51,569 nt of DNA from an uncultured Lachnospiraceae bacterium (GTDB lineage Bacteria > Bacillota > Clostridia > Lachnospirales > Lachnospiraceae): positions 1 through 51,569 of the forward strand of contig CAJUNN010000017.1 of NCBI GenBank assembly GCA_910587955.1. Reading direction: 5' to 3'. The translations under genes were made by a program, and so were the position numbers. This document shows positions 49,641-51,569 of this stretch, one piece after another (positions within the stretch are counted from its first letter, which is position 1; every line of letters begins with the position of its first letter). The notes under the pieces are model-generated. The model searched no databases and was not told the DNA's origin. It saw only the letters and a program-made list of their open reading frames with translations.

Positions 49641-51101
49641 TTATATGTTCAGCGAATATGTCAATGCCGGATCATGTTTATTACCATTCATTTTTACTAC
49701 CCCGATTTCCAATAAATTACTAAGCTTTTTATTAATAGTCCTTCTCGTTTTACTTACCATCACAGATAATTCCGTAGCGGTAATACAGCTTCTGCTTCCC
49801 ATAATTGTAACAATGTCCTTTTCAACTGCATCCAGCTTGTTCCAATATTCCGCCATTTTCTTTTCAGCAGTCTCAGTTTGTCTTGCCGTTCTTGCAATAA
49901 TATTGTTCCTTAAAACCAATTTTACCGTCTGTCCGCTAGGCTCTGAATACTCCGGTGCTTCAAGAAAATAGTTTTCCATATCTGAGTATATACGTTTTAC
50001 TCCCTCATTTAGTTCTTTCACAATGCCAAAATCTGCTAATACACGAGCCATGCGAGGATTTCTCGAAAAATTTGTAGTCCTAATATTGTCAACAGTCACA
50101 ATATTAGGCAATTTGCCGGGACTCTCAATTTCCAGTCTGTCATCATACATAGTAACTTTAATGTATTTTCCTTCCATAGCATATTCACGATGGGCAACAG
50201 CATTTACAATGCCTTCTGCCCATGCAAACGGCGGATACTCTTCTACAGTTTTAAAATTACCCGTTTCTGAATCTAACGAAGTAAACTCTCTTAATTGTGC
50301 GGCAATAAACCTTTTTGCTTCTTCTACAATTTTCAATATCGGATATTCAATGTTGGTATCTTTAATCATATTCATCTGCGTACCAACACCCGCCGATGTT
50401 CCGTCATAACGTATAAAACGGATCCTGCAATTTGGATAAAATTGATATACATTTTTCGCAAATAATAATACAGCCGCATTTGTCAAATACTTTTTTCCAT
50501 TTTGCTCTTTATAAAAACCTCTTGAAGATAGTAATTGCTCTGCCAAAATATCCGGACTTCCAAGAATTTCTTTATATTGCTTTATTAATTCCTCATCCAA
50601 ATCAGAAATCTTTACATCATGATTCAATTCATCTTCATAATGTCTGGCTCCTTTGCTATACTCTAACTTTCGCAAATCATCGCCCTTTAACTCCCGTTTT
50701 CTGTCACCGATACGCAAAAATACAGAACCGTTAGCGGTGCTGATTACTCTATCGACACTTGGATATATATGCAGCAACAATAGTCTGTCCGGTTGTCCTT
50801 CCGCATTTTCTATATCAAGAAATTCCTCTTGATATTCCGGTGTAGGATTACAGCAATCCATAGGAGCATTAATAAAATTATTAATTTTTTCCGCCCCTAC
50901 AGCATTGATTCCTTCCAATCGGCGCGTTTTATCACTGATACCAAATACTATTGTCCCTCCATCTGCATTTGCATATGCAGATATCTCATCAGCAATATCT
51001 GACGGTTTCAATTGTGCGGATTTTCGATCAAAAATTTTATTTTCATCCTCATGAATCATATAATCTAATGTAAGAACCGGATTTATTGAAGATTTTATCA
51101 T
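49641..51101 (-). CDS. AlbA_2/Schlafen-type ATP-binding protein with HATPase_c_4 and wHTH
   Basis: 486 residues. An N-terminal AlbA_2 (divergent AAA_4) domain has KSAQLKPSDIADEISAYANA and DGGTIVFGISD. A central HATPase_c_4-type domain has FAWAEGIVNAVAHREYAM (about residue 295-312) and SRNPRMARVLADFG. A C-terminal winged-helix segment follows (SCITATELSVMVSKTRRTIN). COG2865-type proteins are predicted regulators and are common on mobile elements and in defence-type islands. AAAGGAAG lies before the ATG. AT-rich codon use sets it apart from genes left of 49,340. Confidence 0.88.
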   Translation of the reverse strand: MIKSSINPVLTLDYMIHEDENKIFDRKSAQLKPSDIADEISAYANADGGTIVFGISDKTRRLEGINAVGAEKINNFINAPMDCCNPTPEYQEEFLDIENAEGQPDRLLLLHIYPSVDRVISTANGSVFLRIGDRKRELKGDDLRKLEYSKGARHYEDELNHDVKISDLDEELIKQYKEILGSPDILAEQLLSSRGFYKEQNGKKYLTNAAVLLFAKNVYQFYPNCRIRFIRYDGTSAGVGTQMNMIKDTNIEYPILKIVEEAKRFIAAQLREFTSLDSETGNFKTVEEYPPFAWAEGIVNAVAHREYAMEGKYIKVTMYDDRLEIESPGKLPNIVTVDNIRTTNFSRNPRMARVLADFGIVKELNEGVKRIYSDMENYFLEAPEYSEPSGQTVKLVLRNNIIARTARQTETAEKKMAEYWNKLDAVEKDIVTIMGSRSCITATELSVMVSKTRRTINKKLSNLLEIGVVKMNGNKHDPALTYSLNI

Positions 51102-51162
51102 ACATCTACTTCCTTTATATAGTTTTTAATAGTGATATCTTTGCATTCTTAAGCATTACATC

Positions 51163-51426
51163 TTACCAATCTTCTACACCATACTTCTCCATAAGCTTTT
51201 TTGCCTTCTCCTCGCCTTCTTTTGTAATATACATGGATTTTGACCGATGGGAACCCTGCCTTATGTAATCTTTTTCATCAAGCCGGTTCAGAACCTCAAA
51301 ATCATAACCCTTCCATGCATATTTACTATTTGGGTCTGCCATCCTGTCTCTTTCCGTAAAATGAGATAAGTAAATCAACAGCATTGTCAATTCTTCCATT
51401 GCTGTTTTTGCATCTGTTTTGTCCAT
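51163..51426 (-). CDS. DUF6429 family protein
   Basis: 87 residues, a full-length small protein. The central AWKGYDFEVLNRLDEKDYI and KSMYITKEGEEKAKKLMEK segments fit the DUF6429 family, whose shape suggests a winged-helix fold; function is not established. AGAAGGGGGA lies before the ATG. It lies 61 bases upstream of the AlbA_2 gene on the same strand, probably in the same transcript. Confidence 0.78.
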   Translation of the reverse strand: MDKTDAKTAMEELTMLLIYLSHFTERDRMADPNSKYAWKGYDFEVLNRLDEKDYIRQGSHRSKSMYITKEGEEKAKKLMEKYGVEDW

Positions 51427-51569
51427 ACTAATCCCCCTTCTAATGTTTTTCCAGTTTATACTCGATTGAACTCGAATAAAAACTCAATCATAACAAATAC
51501 ATCTCTTCTATAAAAGCAATACTTCAATTTCATGCTCACTAAATACACCTGATTGCTTTAATAACTTCT
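51427..51569. other. Upstream region of the DUF6429 gene
   Basis: Contains the minus-strand ribosome-binding site of the DUF6429 gene and spaced ACTCGA/ACTCAA-type motifs (51457-51496), possibly regulatory. No gene is seen up to the window end. Confidence 0.4.

Noticed and set aside
49293..49971. Short plus-strand open frames in the junction region
   Set aside because: They include the repeated DNA and overlap antisense to the AlbA_2 gene; no ribosome-binding sites.
1..51569. CRISPR array, tRNA or rRNA genes
   Set aside because: No regularly spaced repeat series, no cloverleaf with CCA-type acceptor end and no rRNA motif was seen; the only exact longer repeats are the two 28-base copies.

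Overview
The window reads as chromosomal DNA of a spore-forming, anaerobic gut Clostridium relative, most like Lachnospiraceae. The basis is a SipL-type spore-envelope protein, Gram-positive Shine-Dalgarno sites and promoters, a Firmicute-type small-protein repertoire (DUF1934, PrcB-like, DUF2752, DUF6429), mannose-family PTS operons and a dockerin-bearing mucin-type protease. Base composition is moderate in GC through most of the window and becomes clearly AT-rich after about 49,340. The genus cannot be fixed from sequence alone.

Layout. 1-4,082: a beta-glucoside/amino-sugar PTS locus (RpiR-type regulator, murQ, GH1 6-phospho-beta-glucosidase, PTS IIA, small membrane protein). Three of its five visible genes carry lesions: two in-frame TAG codons and one deletion/frameshift. 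4,083-12,783: housekeeping genes, namely a FKBP/trigger-factor-like lipoprotein, cardiolipin synthase, DUF1934, murI, the ispE-gntR-small exported protein operon, a SipL-like protein and a PrcB-like lipoprotein. 12,898-18,602: a plus-strand operon malQ-plsC-ddl-murF-Gfo/Idh. 18,603-27,105: a cold-shock gene behind a long hairpin leader, putP with a sigma-factor-like partial protein, tetR divergent from an rRNA-type methyltransferase and ProX, two small membrane proteins, class II aldolase (fba), and a PurF paralogue whose glutaminase site is destroyed.

27,338-38,812: a GalNAc-type amino-sugar island. It holds two IIB-IIC-IID mannose-family permease sets, one visible IIA, a YajC-like protein, the AgaS deaminase/isomerase, a NagA/AgaA deacetylase, a KbaZ/GatZ subunit, a HAD phosphatase and an AraC regulator. 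38,895-45,401: a two-gene operon for a 1,726-residue secreted M60 (mucin-type) metalloprotease with an N-terminal dockerin, and a membrane protein with a cohesin-like ectodomain and a very basic cytoplasmic tail. Together these two blocks suggest a surface-tethered mucin glycopeptidase beside the import and catabolism of the GalNAc found in mucin O-glycans. This is the most interesting candidate system here.

45,485-49,153: DUF-type membrane protein, alkyltransferase-like protein, C39-like peptidase and a phytoene-desaturase-like flavoprotein. 49,237-51,569: the last 17 codons and terminator of an EF-Tu gene are fused to AT-rich DNA carrying short repeats, an AlbA_2/Schlafen-type ATP-binding regulator and a DUF6429 protein. 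This looks like one end of an integrated element.
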